A DNA stretch of 64,000 nt from Pseudonocardia sp. N23 (GCF_002583555.1 NZ_BEGX01000052.1:200644-264643), one strand, 5' to 3'; shown: positions 28,675 through 39,664, counted from the first letter of the stretch. Made by a program: numbers and translations. The notes: generated from the letters alone by a model not told the origin.

Positions 28675-30406
28675 AGCCCGGATAGAAGGGAACGGCGTCG
28701 GACATCCCTCCCGCCACCAGGCGCCACGTGTCGAGCTGTCCGCCCGAGAAGCTCCACACCCCGCCCTGGTCCACCACGAGCAGCGGCCGGTTCGGAGCGG
28801 CCGCGACCGCCCGCAGCGGCGGCGTCAGGTTGCTGCCCGACACCGAGTCCAGAGCGAGCCCGTCGGCCGACACCAGCGACACCGCCCGGTCGCTTCGTGC
28901 GCTGACGACCACGACCGTGTCGGTCGACCGCCAGTCGACCGCGACGGCGTCACCGAGCTCACCCGGCCGCAGCAGCCGCGCGCTGCGCAACGTCACCGAC
29001 CCGTCCGCCGCCCGCGCGACCGACGCGGTCACGACCCGCCCACCCACGACCGCGGCGACGCGCATCCCGTCCCGCGACATCCGGAAGGAGGTGACCGCCC
29101 CGCCCACGGCGGTGATGGCCGAGGCGTCGACCGGTGCCCGCCGCGGCGGCGCGCCGGCATCCGTCACGACCCGCGCGACCGTCCCGTCAGCGACCGTCCA
29201 GACCTCCGAGCCGCCGGGCGCCCACGTCGGCCGGGTCAGGACGGTTCCGGTGACGTCGGTGCCCTGCAGCGGCTTGTCGCCCTCGCCGACGATCAGCCGG
29301 CTCCGGGTGCCCTCCCGCGACACCACGGCCTGACGGCCCCCGTCGGGCGTGATGGCAGCCGTGGCGATGTCGAAGGCGCCGTTGCCCGCCTGGCCCGCCA
29401 CCGGGCCGCCGGGGTCGTCGCCGCCCAGCTTGCGGACGCGCCCGCCCGTCGTCACCAGCGCCGGCTGCTGCGGGGCCGTGGCGTCCGCGGCGCCGGCCGA
29501 GGCGGAGGCCACCTCGGCGCGCGTGATGTCCGGGGTCGCGGCCAGCACGGGGGCACCGTCGATCAGCAGCCGGACGCGGGTGGCGTTGACCTCTGACAGC
29601 GTCAGCACGACCTGGGCGGCCAGCAGCCTGCGGCCGGCGTCGTCGAGGGTGCCGACGCCGGTGAGGTCGACGACGAGCCCGCCGTCGGCGGTCTCGGTGA
29701 CGTTCGAGGTGAGCGACGCCGTCTCGGGCAACCGGGTCGCGACGGCGCCCGCCAGCGCGGGCGACGGCCCGTCGAGCAGCATGTCGACCACCCGCGCGGC
29801 CTGCGCCTTCGCGGGGACGGCCGGCAGGTATCGCAGGTCGGGGACGACCACCGAGCGGGCGGGGTCGACGAAGTACACCTTGACCGAGCGGTAGTTGGAT
29901 CGCAGGTCCGAGAGCCGGACGAACACACCCGGCGGGACGGCGGAGATGCGCCACTGACCGTCACGGCGTACGGCGGTGACGTCGGCCTCGACGGGTGCCT
30001 CGCCGGGCTCGAACGCGCCGGACGCGGTGAGCGTGCCGATCCGGGTGCCGCGGATCCGGACGGTCGTGGTGTCGCTGCCGGTCGCGACGGGCACGGTGCC
30101 GAACTGCTCGTCGAGCACGGTGACCGACGCGCCGTCGTCCCAGTTGCCTGCCTCGGGCGCGAGGAACCGCCGGGCGGCGCCGTGCCGGTCGGCGCTGCTG
30201 CCGGAGGCGTAGACGAAGCCGCGGACGAGGTCGAGAGGGTTGGTGCCGTCGACGGGGCCGGGCGGCGCGGGTGGGGCCTCGCCGTCGCTGACCTTGCGCA
30301 GGACCTGCACCGACGACTCGCCGGGGACGGTCGCGCACGCGGACACACCGACGGCGAGGACGGCGAGCAGCACGACGAGGACCGCCCGCGCCCGCGGGCC
30401 GTTCAT
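28673..30406 (-). CDS. lpqB: LpqB, lipoprotein partner of MtrAB
   Basis: A 577-residue lipoprotein (583 in M. tuberculosis). The signal peptide ARAVLVVLLAVLAVGVSAC ends in lipobox GVSAC. A GerMN domain follows (about 200-310, KVYFVDPARSVVVPDLRYLP, LTLSEVNATRVRLLIDG) and then a beta-propeller (about 340-560) ending QGGVWSFSGGQLDTW. LpqB binds the sensor domain of MtrB and modulates MtrA phosphorylation, affecting division and wall synthesis (family knowledge). Its ATG overlaps the mtrB stop by 4 nt (ATGA). Confidence 0.95.
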   Translation of the reverse strand: MNGPRARAVLVVLLAVLAVGVSACATVPGESSVQVLRKVSDGEAPPAPPGPVDGTNPLDLVRGFVYASGSSADRHGAARRFLAPEAGNWDDGASVTVLDEQFGTVPVATGSDTTTVRIRGTRIGTLTASGAFEPGEAPVEADVTAVRRDGQWRISAVPPGVFVRLSDLRSNYRSVKVYFVDPARSVVVPDLRYLPAVPAKAQAARVVDMLLDGPSPALAGAVATRLPETASLTSNVTETADGGLVVDLTGVGTLDDAGRRLLAAQVVLTLSEVNATRVRLLIDGAPVLAATPDITRAEVASASAGAADATAPQQPALVTTGGRVRKLGGDDPGGPVAGQAGNGAFDIATAAITPDGGRQAVVSREGTRSRLIVGEGDKPLQGTDVTGTVLTRPTWAPGGSEVWTVADGTVARVVTDAGAPPRRAPVDASAITAVGGAVTSFRMSRDGMRVAAVVGGRVVTASVARAADGSVTLRSARLLRPGELGDAVAVDWRSTDTVVVVSARSDRAVSLVSADGLALDSVSGSNLTPPLRAVAAAPNRPLLVVDQGGVWSFSGGQLDTWRLVAGGMSDAVPFYPG

Positions 30407-32193
30407 CGCCGCATCCCGGGCCGGGAGGCGGGCGGGGCGCCGTGGACACCTGCGGCGTCGTCGGAACCGTCGCGGAACTGGCCGATCGGGGTCCCGAGCG
30501 GGGGCGTCGGCACGGAGTTCGTCTCTTCGGGGCGGGTGCCGTCGGGACCGAGCGGCAGCGGGCTGGACACCAGCTTGCCGCCGACGTCGCGGGGCAGTGT
30601 CAGGCGGAACGTCGATCCCCGGCCCGGGGTGCCCCACGCCTGCAGCCAGCCGCCGTGCAGCCGCGCGTCCTCCAGGCTGATCGACAGGCCCAGGCCGCTG
30701 CCGCCGCTGCGCCGGGCCCGCGACTCCTCGGCCCGCCAGAACCGGTTGAACACCAGCCCGGCCTCGCCGGGCCGCAGCCCGACACCGTGGTCGCGGACGG
30801 CGACGGCGACCCCGACGGCGTCGCCGCGCAGTGTCACCTCGACGGGCCGGCCCTCGCCGTGGTCGAGGGCGTTGGCGACGAGGTTGCGCACGATCCGCTC
30901 GACGCGTCGCGAGTCGACCTCGGCGAACACCCCGGTCGGCAGGTCGAGCACGAGCGAGGTCCCGCTCTCCTCGGCGAGCCCGCGGACGGCCTCGACGGCC
31001 CGCGAGACGACGCCGTGCATGTCGAGCCGTTCGGCGCCGAGCTCGGCGACACCCGCGTCGAGACGGCTGATCTCGAGCAGGTCGGCGAGCAGGGCCTCGA
31101 AGCGGTCGAGCTCGTTGACGAGCAGCTCGCTGCTGCGGCGCAGCGCGGGCAGGAGCTCGTCGCGGGAGGCGTAGAGGACGTCGGCGGCCATCCGGACCGT
31201 CGTCAGCGGGGTGCGCAGCTCGTGGGAGACGTCGGAGGTGAAGCGGCGCTGCAGGGCGCCGAACTCCTCGAGCTGGCGGATCTGGCTCTGGATGCTGGAG
31301 GCCATCTCGTTGTAGGACTCGCCGAGGCGCGCCATCTCGTCGTCGCCACGGACGGGCATGCGCTCGTCGAGGTGCCCGTCTGCGAACCGCTCGGCGACCT
31401 CGGCCGCCTGCCGTACCGGCCGCACGACCTGTCGCGTCACGAGGCTGGTGATGGCGGCGAGCAGGATGATCAGCACGAGCCCGGAGACGATGAGCGTCGA
31501 CTGCACGAGGCCGAGGGTCCGTTGCTCGGCGTCGAGCGGGAAGAGCAGGTAGAACTGCAGGTCGCGGCCCGCGGTGGTGACGGGCTCGCCGATGATCAGC
31601 GTCGGGGTGTCGCCGACGGTGACGTACTTGCGCGCGAGCCCACCCGCGGTGACAGCGGCGGCCATGTCGGCGGGGATGTCGGCGACGGTGCCCGCCGACA
31701 CCGGGGATCCGGCGGCGCCGGGGGTGTCGCCCGTGGTCAGGACGGCCCGGAACTCACCGGCGGTGGGCGATCCTGGCTGGTCGGCGATGCTCGAGTTGGT
31801 GAGCTGTTCGAGCGCGTTGGTCAGCGTCGCCTGAGCGCCCTCGCGATCGGGGTCGACCCCGGCGAGGTCGCGTTCGAGCACGCCACGGGCCGACTCGGTC
31901 TGCGCGACCGCGGCGTCGAACTTGCCCTGGACGAGCCGGTCGGCGATCTGGGTCTGCAGCACGAGGCCGAGGACGAGGACCACGGCCGTCGACAACGCGA
32001 GCGTCGACACTGCGACGCGCAGCTGAAGCGAGCGCCGCCAGGCGACGGCGAAGGCGTTGCGGACCTCGGTGACGCCCAGGATCGTGGCGTGGACGACCGC
32101 GGCCGCCCGGCGCCCCGGACCTGTCCGCCCGATCCTGCGCCCGGTCCGGCCGAGCAGTCTGCCGCCCGCGCGGGCGCCGTCGATCAGCCCCAC
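30403..32193 (-). CDS. mtrB: MtrB sensor histidine kinase
   Basis: A 596-residue membrane histidine kinase. A basic N-terminus precedes TM1 (VSTLALSTAVVLVLGLVLQ, about 62-80). A roughly 150-residue extracellular sensor, TM2 (LIVSGLVLIILLAAITSLV) and a HAMP segment (RQVVRPVRQAAEVAERFADG) follow. The H box is FTSDVSHELRTPLTTVRM, and the ATP domain shows NLVANALDHGEG, VRDHGVGL, FNRFWRAEE and GSGLGLSI. A disordered Pro-rich tail closes it. MtrB phosphorylates MtrA, encoded 16 bp upstream. It is translationally coupled to lpqB. Confidence 0.97.
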   Translation of the reverse strand: MGLIDGARAGGRLLGRTGRRIGRTGPGRRAAAVVHATILGVTEVRNAFAVAWRRSLQLRVAVSTLALSTAVVLVLGLVLQTQIADRLVQGKFDAAVAQTESARGVLERDLAGVDPDREGAQATLTNALEQLTNSSIADQPGSPTAGEFRAVLTTGDTPGAAGSPVSAGTVADIPADMAAAVTAGGLARKYVTVGDTPTLIIGEPVTTAGRDLQFYLLFPLDAEQRTLGLVQSTLIVSGLVLIILLAAITSLVTRQVVRPVRQAAEVAERFADGHLDERMPVRGDDEMARLGESYNEMASSIQSQIRQLEEFGALQRRFTSDVSHELRTPLTTVRMAADVLYASRDELLPALRRSSELLVNELDRFEALLADLLEISRLDAGVAELGAERLDMHGVVSRAVEAVRGLAEESGTSLVLDLPTGVFAEVDSRRVERIVRNLVANALDHGEGRPVEVTLRGDAVGVAVAVRDHGVGLRPGEAGLVFNRFWRAEESRARRSGGSGLGLSISLEDARLHGGWLQAWGTPGRGSTFRLTLPRDVGGKLVSSPLPLGPDGTRPEETNSVPTPPLGTPIGQFRDGSDDAAGVHGAPPASRPGMRR

Positions 32194-32209
32194 CGCTGGG
32201 GCCCGGCGA

Positions 32210-32887
32210 TCACGGCGGGCCGGCCTTGTACCCGACCCCGCGCACGGTCAGCACGACCTCGGGGTGCTCGGGGTCGCGCTCGACCTTGGAGCGCAGTCGC
32301 TGGACGTGCACGTTGACCAGGCGGGTGTCGGCGGCGTGGCGGTAGCCCCACACCTGCTCGAGCAGGACCTCGCGGGTGAACACCTGGCGCGGCTTGCGCG
32401 CGAGGGCGACGAGCAGGTCGAACTCCAGCGGCGTCAGCGCGATGGGTGCGCCGCCGCGGGTGACCTGGTGGGCGGGGACGTCGATGTCGACGTCGCCGAT
32501 CGAGAGCTGCTCGGCGGGCTCGTTCTCCACACGGCGCACGCGGGCGCGGATGCGCGCGACGAGCTCCTTGGGCTTGAACGGCTTGACGACGTAGTCGTCG
32601 GCGCCGGACTCCAGGCCCAGGACGATGTCGACGGTGTCGCTCTTCGCCGTGAGCATGACGATCGGGACGCCGGACTCCGACCGGATGGCCCGGCAGACGT
32701 CGATGCCGTTCATGCCGGGCAGCATGAGGTCGAGCAGCACGACGTCGGGCCGCAGCTCGCGGACGGCGGGCAGGGCCTTCGTCCCGTCACCGACGACGGC
32801 GGTGTCGAAGCCCTCCCCGCGCAGAACGATGGTCAGCATCTCGGCCAGTGCCGGGTCGTCGTCGACCACCAGAACGCGCGACTTCAT
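32210..32887 (-). CDS. mtrA: MtrA response regulator
   Basis: A 225-residue OmpR/PhoB-type regulator. The receiver has the acidic pocket VVDDDPALAE, phospho-acceptor Asp in VVLLDLMLPGMNG (near residue 54), MLTAKSD and VVKPFKP (Lys). The winged helix contains LTPLEFDLLVALARKPRQVFTREVLLEQVWG and VNVHVQRLRSKVERDPEHPEVVLTVRGVGYKAG. MtrA controls dnaA, cell-wall hydrolases and division genes in relatives. No TANNNT box sits at leaderless distance, unlike many neighbours. It starts at ATG 32887, 47 bp after tmk. Confidence 0.97.
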   Translation of the reverse strand: MKSRVLVVDDDPALAEMLTIVLRGEGFDTAVVGDGTKALPAVRELRPDVVLLDLMLPGMNGIDVCRAIRSESGVPIVMLTAKSDTVDIVLGLESGADDYVVKPFKPKELVARIRARVRRVENEPAEQLSIGDVDIDVPAHQVTRGGAPIALTPLEFDLLVALARKPRQVFTREVLLEQVWGYRHAADTRLVNVHVQRLRSKVERDPEHPEVVLTVRGVGYKAGPP

Positions 32888-32934
32888 GCGCGCAGCATCC
32901 CATCACCCTGCGACACGCCCGGTCGCGGGCCGGG

Positions 32935-33579
32935 TCACGCCCGGGTGATACGTACGGCGAGTGCGGTGGCGTCGACGCGCGCGGTCCCGTCGACGACCTC
33001 CCAGCCCGACAGCCACGACGTCGCGGCGAGCTGCGCGTAGACCGCGCCGGTGCGGGCCTGCAGGGCGTCGTCGGACTCGTAGGCGTCGCGGTCACGCCCC
33101 GTCTCGGTCAGCGAGCGGCCCAGCGCCCGCTCCGCGGCGACCTCCCGCGGCACCTGCAGCAGCAGCTGCAGGTCGGGGACGGGCAGTCCGAAGCGGTCGA
33201 TCTCCAGCTCCCGGACCCAGGCGACGACCTCGCCCGCGGCGTCCTGGTGCAGGCGCGCGGCGTTGTAGGCGGCGTTGGAGGCGACGTAGCGGTCGACGAT
33301 CACGACGTCGTGCGCGGCCAGCAGGCCGGTGATCGTGGGGATCGCGGCGCGGCGGTCGAGGGCGAAGAGGACGGCCATGCCGTGCACGGAGGCGGACAGG
33401 TCGCCCAGGCGGCCGTAGAGGGCGTCGCGGGCGAGCTCGGCGTGCACGTCGTCGTCGTAGCGCGGGAACGCGAGCCGGGCGGTGGAGGCGCCGTCCGCGG
33501 CGAGCGCAGCGCACAGCCCGTCGGTCAACGTGCGTTTCCCGGCCCCGTCGAGCCCTTCGATGACGATCAGCCGGCCCAT
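32935..33579 (-). CDS. tmk: Thymidylate kinase
   Basis: A 214-residue dTMP kinase. The P-loop is IEGLDGAGKRTLTDGL, with Arg where many enzymes have Ser, as in M. tuberculosis Tmk. The DR-x motif is in VIVDRYVASNAAYNAARLHQ, and the LID-region RSLTETGRDRDAYE follows. It makes dTDP for DNA synthesis. A TAGGTT box (33592-33587) precedes the ATG by 7 nt and overlaps the end of the NUDIX gene, so tmk likely has its own leaderless promoter as well as read-through from ahcY. Confidence 0.95.
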   Translation of the reverse strand: MGRLIVIEGLDGAGKRTLTDGLCAALAADGASTARLAFPRYDDDVHAELARDALYGRLGDLSASVHGMAVLFALDRRAAIPTITGLLAAHDVVIVDRYVASNAAYNAARLHQDAAGEVVAWVRELEIDRFGLPVPDLQLLLQVPREVAAERALGRSLTETGRDRDAYESDDALQARTGAVYAQLAATSWLSGWEVVDGTARVDATALAVRITRA

Positions 33580-33589
33580 GCGGCGGAAC

Positions 33590-34072
33590 CTATCCGGCCG
33601 CCCCGAGGGACCGGACCGCGGGCCAGCTCGCGGCGAACCCCGGGTGCAGGGCGACGTCGTCGAGACCCGCGACCGGTGTCCACCCGAACTCGACGCTCTC
33701 CAGGCCGCGCACGCCGACCGGGGCCATCGCGGGCAACCACAACGCGACGGTGGTGTAGGACCAGCCGCCGTGGTCGTCGACGAACTCGCCGGCCACGGTG
33801 ACGCCGGTGACAACGAGGTCGGACTCCTCGGTGACCTCGCGGCGGGCCGCGTCCTCGGCGGACTCGCCGAGGTCGCGGGCCCCGCCGGGGATGCCCCAGG
33901 TGCCGCCGTGGTGGCTCCACGACGCGCGGTGCTGCAGCAGCACCCAGTCGGTCCCGCCGGGGTCGCGATGGCGGGCGAGCAGGCCGGCCGCACCATGGAT
34001 CCCCCAGTGCTTGTGGCCCTGGGAGCAGTACGTCCAGCCGTCACCCGAGTGCGGCGCGACCCCGGCGGTCAC
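33590..34072 (-). CDS. NUDIX hydrolase
   Basis: A 160-residue NUDIX protein. The Nudix box GGARDLGESAEDAARREVTEES (G-x5-E-x7-REVxEE) is intact, preceded by WGIPGGA. It begins GVAPHSGDGWTYCSQGHKHWG, with a Cys/His pair that may bind metal. The GTG at 34072, 13 nt after the ahcY stop, is chosen because no other start keeps the first strand. It is the second gene of the ahcY operon. The substrate (nucleotide, NAD-like or oxidised dNTP) is unknown. Confidence 0.87.
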   Translation of the reverse strand: MTAGVAPHSGDGWTYCSQGHKHWGIHGAAGLLARHRDPGGTDWVLLQHRASWSHHGGTWGIPGGARDLGESAEDAARREVTEESDLVVTGVTVAGEFVDDHGGWSYTTVALWLPAMAPVGVRGLESVEFGWTPVAGLDDVALHPGFAASWPAVRSLGAAG

Positions 34073-34085
34073 CGTGCGATGCCGG

Positions 34086-35593
<1,508 letters not shown>

Positions 35594-35597
<4 letters not shown>

Positions 35598-35713
35598 CGG
35601 GTGGTCAGTCCTCCTCGTTGGCCGCACGCGGTCGGCGCGCGGCGGTCTTCCGTCCTGGATGCGGTGGGAGCGGCGTGTGCGATCCGTGACGCCGCGACGG
35701 AGGGGGACGTCAT
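35594..35713 (-). CDS. Leader ORF (39 residues) coupled to ahcY
   Basis: An uncharacterised 39-residue reading frame, not recognised as any family. It opens [16 protein letters not shown] and ends QRGGLTTR, basic and Ala/Thr/Arg-rich with one Cys. Support: the strongest SD in this leader, GGAGGAGG (35729-35722), lies 8 nt before its ATG, whereas ahcY itself has a poorly spaced SD. Its TGA also overlaps the ahcY ATG (ATGA). The SD lies just past the riboswitch and can be sequestered by the riboswitch 3' strand. In GC-rich DNA an open frame this short can arise by chance, so the peptide may matter less than the act of translation. Function unknown. Confidence 0.5.
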
Positions 35714-35735
35714 GTGGGCGGCCTCCTCCGACGAG

Positions 35736-35809
35736 TGAGGCGCCCTTTCAGCAATGGCCCGGTGGTCGAGCGTGGCGGACAGAGGTCCGTCGCAGCGCCC
35801 CTCGACACC
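35736..35809 (-). promoter_or_regulatory. SAH riboswitch upstream of ahcY
   Basis: RNA read on the minus strand fits the SAH-I aptamer. P1 is GTCGAG/CTCGAC (35806-35801 with 35770-35765). The conserved core is GGCGCTGCGAC, followed by a P2 hairpin CGGAC-CTCT-GTCCG (35789-35776) and then CCACGCTCG. After a joining segment the 3' GGCGCC (35744-35739) can form the pseudoknot helix with GGCGC of the core. The same 3' strand, GGCGCCTC, can alternatively pair with GAGGCCGCC over the SD at 35729-35722. SAH binding would free the SD, an ON switch. The match is by eye. A covariance-model search (RF01057) would settle it. Confidence 0.8.
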
Positions 35810-35829
35810 GACTCAGCAATCGCTCCTCC

Positions 35830-35859
35830 AGCTTCGCCGCCCCGGGCGGCCGGTGTCAA
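35830..35859 (-). promoter_or_regulatory. Sigma-A type promoter for the ahcY operon
   Basis: On the minus strand a perfect TTGACA (35859-35854), an 18-nt spacer and GAAGCT (35835-35830) form a vegetative promoter. The predicted start near 35823 leaves about 14 nt before the riboswitch P1 helix. Confidence 0.6.
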
Positions 35860-35928
35860 CTCGCGTCCCGAGGGGCGGACCGGCGGCCGGACGGGTCGGC
35901 GATGCCTGCGGGTGCGACCGGCGTGGGG

Positions 35929-36264
35929 TCAGCCGGGGAGGGCGACGTCGGCGATGTGGACCGCGACCCGGCCGGGCGCGACACCGAAGCGTCGTGTGGA
36001 CGGCTGCGCCGACGCTGCGCTGCACGTCGCCTGCCACCAGCACGGCGGGTCGGCGGCCGTCGACGACGAGCATGACGTCGACGGTGATCGTGACCGCGTC
36101 CGTCACGGGGCCGACGCCCGCACGCCGACCTGGCCCTGCGACGCGCTACCGATGCGGGCGCGGACGGTCTCGACCAGTTCGTCGGCCGGCCCGGCGCGAC
36201 CGCTCGTGCGACCCGGATCCCGGAGGCGCCACCGTCGGCCCGCCCCGCGACCCCCTGACCTCAC
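35929..36264 (-). pseudogene. Asp23/Gls24-like gene broken by two frameshifts
   Basis: Three reading-frame pieces join into one protein: ADELVETVRARIGSASQG, then VTDAVTITVDVMLVVDGRRP, LVAGDVQRSVGAAVHTT, and GVAPGRVAVHIADVALPG ending at TGA 35931-35929. This resembles the small actinobacterial Asp23/Gls24 envelope-stress family. The first break, near 36108, looks like loss of one G in GCGTCGGCCCCGTGA and exposes a stop. The second, near 35986, looks like gain of one T in ACGCTTCGGTG. Both could be sequencing errors, but two in 130 bp argue for decay. The possible start GTG at 36264 lies in the last copy of a tandem array. Confidence 0.65.
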
Positions 36265-36315
36265 CGACCCCTGACCTCACCGACCCCTGACCTCACCGAC
36301 CCCTGACCTCACCGA
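36252..36315 (-). repeat. Four exact copies of a 16-bp tandem repeat
   Basis: CCCCTGACCTCACCGA repeats exactly four times (36252-36267, 36268-36283, 36284-36299, 36300-36315). Read on the minus strand each unit is TCGGTGAGGTCAGGGG and carries a GTG. The array begins a few bases after the GlmL-like stop codon and runs into the start of the Asp23-like pseudogene. It shares the core TCGG..TGA.GGTCAGGG with the 20-bp array in front of fbiA. Confidence 0.95.
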
Positions 36316-36319
36316 ACGG

Positions 36320-37612
36320 TCAGCCCAGCAGATGGTCCTGCAGCAGGGCCTCGGCGGCCACCTCGCGCGCGTTGGCGGCGAGCAGCCCGGCCGCGGCGAG
36401 GACGACGTCGTTGTCGACGACGACCCGCGCGCCGGCCAGGAACGTCGACAGCACCTCGTCGGCCCGCAGCGTCGACACGACCGACCGCAAGGCGTCGCGG
36501 TCCCGCTGGCGGAACACCCCGCCCGACAGGACGACGACGCCCGGCCGCTCGACGGCCTCCCCGTCGCGGGACGCGACGTGGCGGCGGACGGCGACGGCCG
36601 CGGCGAGGGCGGCGATCCGGCGGTCCTCGGCGGCACCGCCCGCGTCGCGAGGGATGTAGCCGGGTTCCGCGGCCATCCGTTCGACGGCCGGGGCGAGCAG
36701 GTCCGCCTCGATCGGGTCGACGAGGCCCTCGGTCTGCCCCTCGGTGAGCACCCCGGCGGCGGCGGCCCGCAGCCCGAGGTCGCCCTCGACCGTGCGGTGC
36801 AGCTCGCCGTCGGGGGTGGCGGCGTGCACGTCGGTGGTGGCGCAGCCGACGTCGACGAGCAGCACCCGGGACCCGGTGATCCGGGCGATCTCGGCGGCGC
36901 CGCGGGCGACGGCGTCGAGCGTCGTGGACCGGACCAGCCTGCGGAAGCGGGGTGCCGCGGCGGGCCCGCGGTCGCCGAGGACGTGCCCGGCGAAGACGTC
37001 GGCGACGGCACGCCGCGCCGGCCCGGCGACGACGGTGCCGATGACGGGCGCCACGTTGTCGCAGACCACGACGGTGCGACCGGTCCCGCGCAGCAGGGCG
37101 ACCGCGTCGTCGCGGGCCTCGACGTTGCCCGCCAGGACGATCGGGTAGCGGATGCGGGCCCGGGCGAGGCGACCGGCGTTGTGCAGCAGCACCGACGGGT
37201 CGTCGCCGTCCGCGCCGCCCATGAGCAGCAGCGCGCCGGGGCGGCAGCCGCGGACGGTGCGGACGTCCTCGGCCGCGAGCGGCCCGGCGTGCACGTGCAC
37301 GACCCGCGAGCCGACGGTCCGGGCGACGTGGTGCCCGGCGTCGGAGGCGGTCAGCGCGTCGGTGCCGATGACGGCGAGCCGCAGCCCGCCCCCCGCCGAC
37401 GACGCGGCCAGCACCTCGGTCTCCCCCTCGATCCGGGTGGCGGCGGTGACCGCGCCGACGGCGGCGTCGACCCCCGCGAGCACGTCGCCGGTGGTGGTCG
37501 GGTGCTCGGCGAATCCCTGGATGGTCCCGTCGGATCGGACGAGGACGGCCTTCGTCCAGGTCGAGCCCACGTCGAGGCACACGGCGGCGCCGGCGGGGCG
37601 GTCCTGGGTCAT
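36320..37612 (-). CDS. GlmL/MutL-type reactivating ATPase, orphan
   Basis: A 430-residue ASKHA-fold protein of the glutamate mutase L family. The phosphate-1 motif is VCLDVGSTWTKAVLV, the second is LLVDVGCATTDVHAATPDG and the adenosine motif is VVVLSGGVFRQ. Others are LLMGGADGDD and VDPIEADLLAPAVERMA. Family members are thought to chaperone or reactivate B12-dependent mutases. No mutase (glmE/glmS, ornithine or methylmalonyl mutase) is in the window, so its partner must be elsewhere. A TAGGCT box (37626-37621) precedes the ATG by 8 nt, suggesting leaderless mRNA. The 3' end abuts the 16-bp repeat array. Confidence 0.85.
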   Translation of the reverse strand: MTQDRPAGAAVCLDVGSTWTKAVLVRSDGTIQGFAEHPTTTGDVLAGVDAAVGAVTAATRIEGETEVLAASSAGGGLRLAVIGTDALTASDAGHHVARTVGSRVVHVHAGPLAAEDVRTVRGCRPGALLLMGGADGDDPSVLLHNAGRLARARIRYPIVLAGNVEARDDAVALLRGTGRTVVVCDNVAPVIGTVVAGPARRAVADVFAGHVLGDRGPAAAPRFRRLVRSTTLDAVARGAAEIARITGSRVLLVDVGCATTDVHAATPDGELHRTVEGDLGLRAAAAGVLTEGQTEGLVDPIEADLLAPAVERMAAEPGYIPRDAGGAAEDRRIAALAAAVAVRRHVASRDGEAVERPGVVVLSGGVFRQRDRDALRSVVSTLRADEVLSTFLAGARVVVDNDVVLAAAGLLAANAREVAAEALLQDHLLG

Positions 37613-37759
37613 GGCCGACGAGCCTACCTACCGCGGCCGCTCGGGCACCTCATGCGACGCGGTCGATCTTCGGTTCACACCGGGGTGTCCACCTGGTGGG
37701 AGCGCTGTGGGGAGCCCGAGCGGGCACGAACGACCCCCTGTCCGATGCGTCCGAAGCGG

Positions 37760-37809
37760 TAACGTGCCGGGCAGGCGGCGCCGACGCCGCCGGATGCGCC
37801 GTCAGGAGG
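37760..37809 (+). promoter_or_regulatory. fadD promoter -10, 5' hairpin and SD
   Basis: TAACGT (37760-37765) is a likely -10. Seven to nine nt later GGCGGCG/CGCCGCC with a CCGA loop (37774-37791) would form a hairpin at the very 5' end of the transcript. A strong AGGAGG (37804-37809) lies 4 nt before the ATG. The -35 is not clear. Confidence 0.5.
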
Positions 37810-37813
37810 TTTC

Positions 37814-39457
<1,644 letters not shown>

Positions 39458-39480
39458 CACTCCCGGCAGGCACGACCTCC

Positions 39481-39514
39481 GACGGCCCGGACCGCACCCG
39501 CGGTCCGGGCCGTC
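39481..39514 (+). terminator. Strong terminator after the CoA ligase
   Basis: GACGGCCCGGACCGC (39481-39495), loop ACCC and GCGGTCCGGGCCGTC (39500-39514) form a perfect 15-bp hairpin starting 23 nt after the stop codon. A TCGCTCGTGTT stretch follows. Confidence 0.88.
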
Positions 39515-39612
39515 GCTCGTGTTGATCGGCGAGCCCGGGTACGACCATCCGCCCGGGCTCGATGGCGTCCACCCGAGTTCCCCTCCGCTGGGCACATCTC
39601 CTGTCGTGCGTT

Positions 39613-39626
39613 AATGTCCAGACATT
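39613..39626. promoter_or_regulatory. Palindromic operator candidate before the YeiH-like gene
   Basis: AATGTC-CA-GACATT is a perfect 14-nt palindrome in an unusually AT-rich patch, overlapping a possible -10 (TAATGT, 39612-39617) and lying 38 nt before the start codon. The form resembles GntR/FCD-type operators, but no regulator gene is adjacent. Confidence 0.55.
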
Positions 39627-39664
39627 TAGGCGGCCACGTCCTACATGCCGGACCGGAGGTGCGG

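Noticed and set aside
36309..37580. Arg-rich 423-codon frame in the GlmL-like gene
   Set aside because: It is on the same strand but in a different frame. The peptide is low complexity, whereas the GlmL frame has three ATPase motifs.
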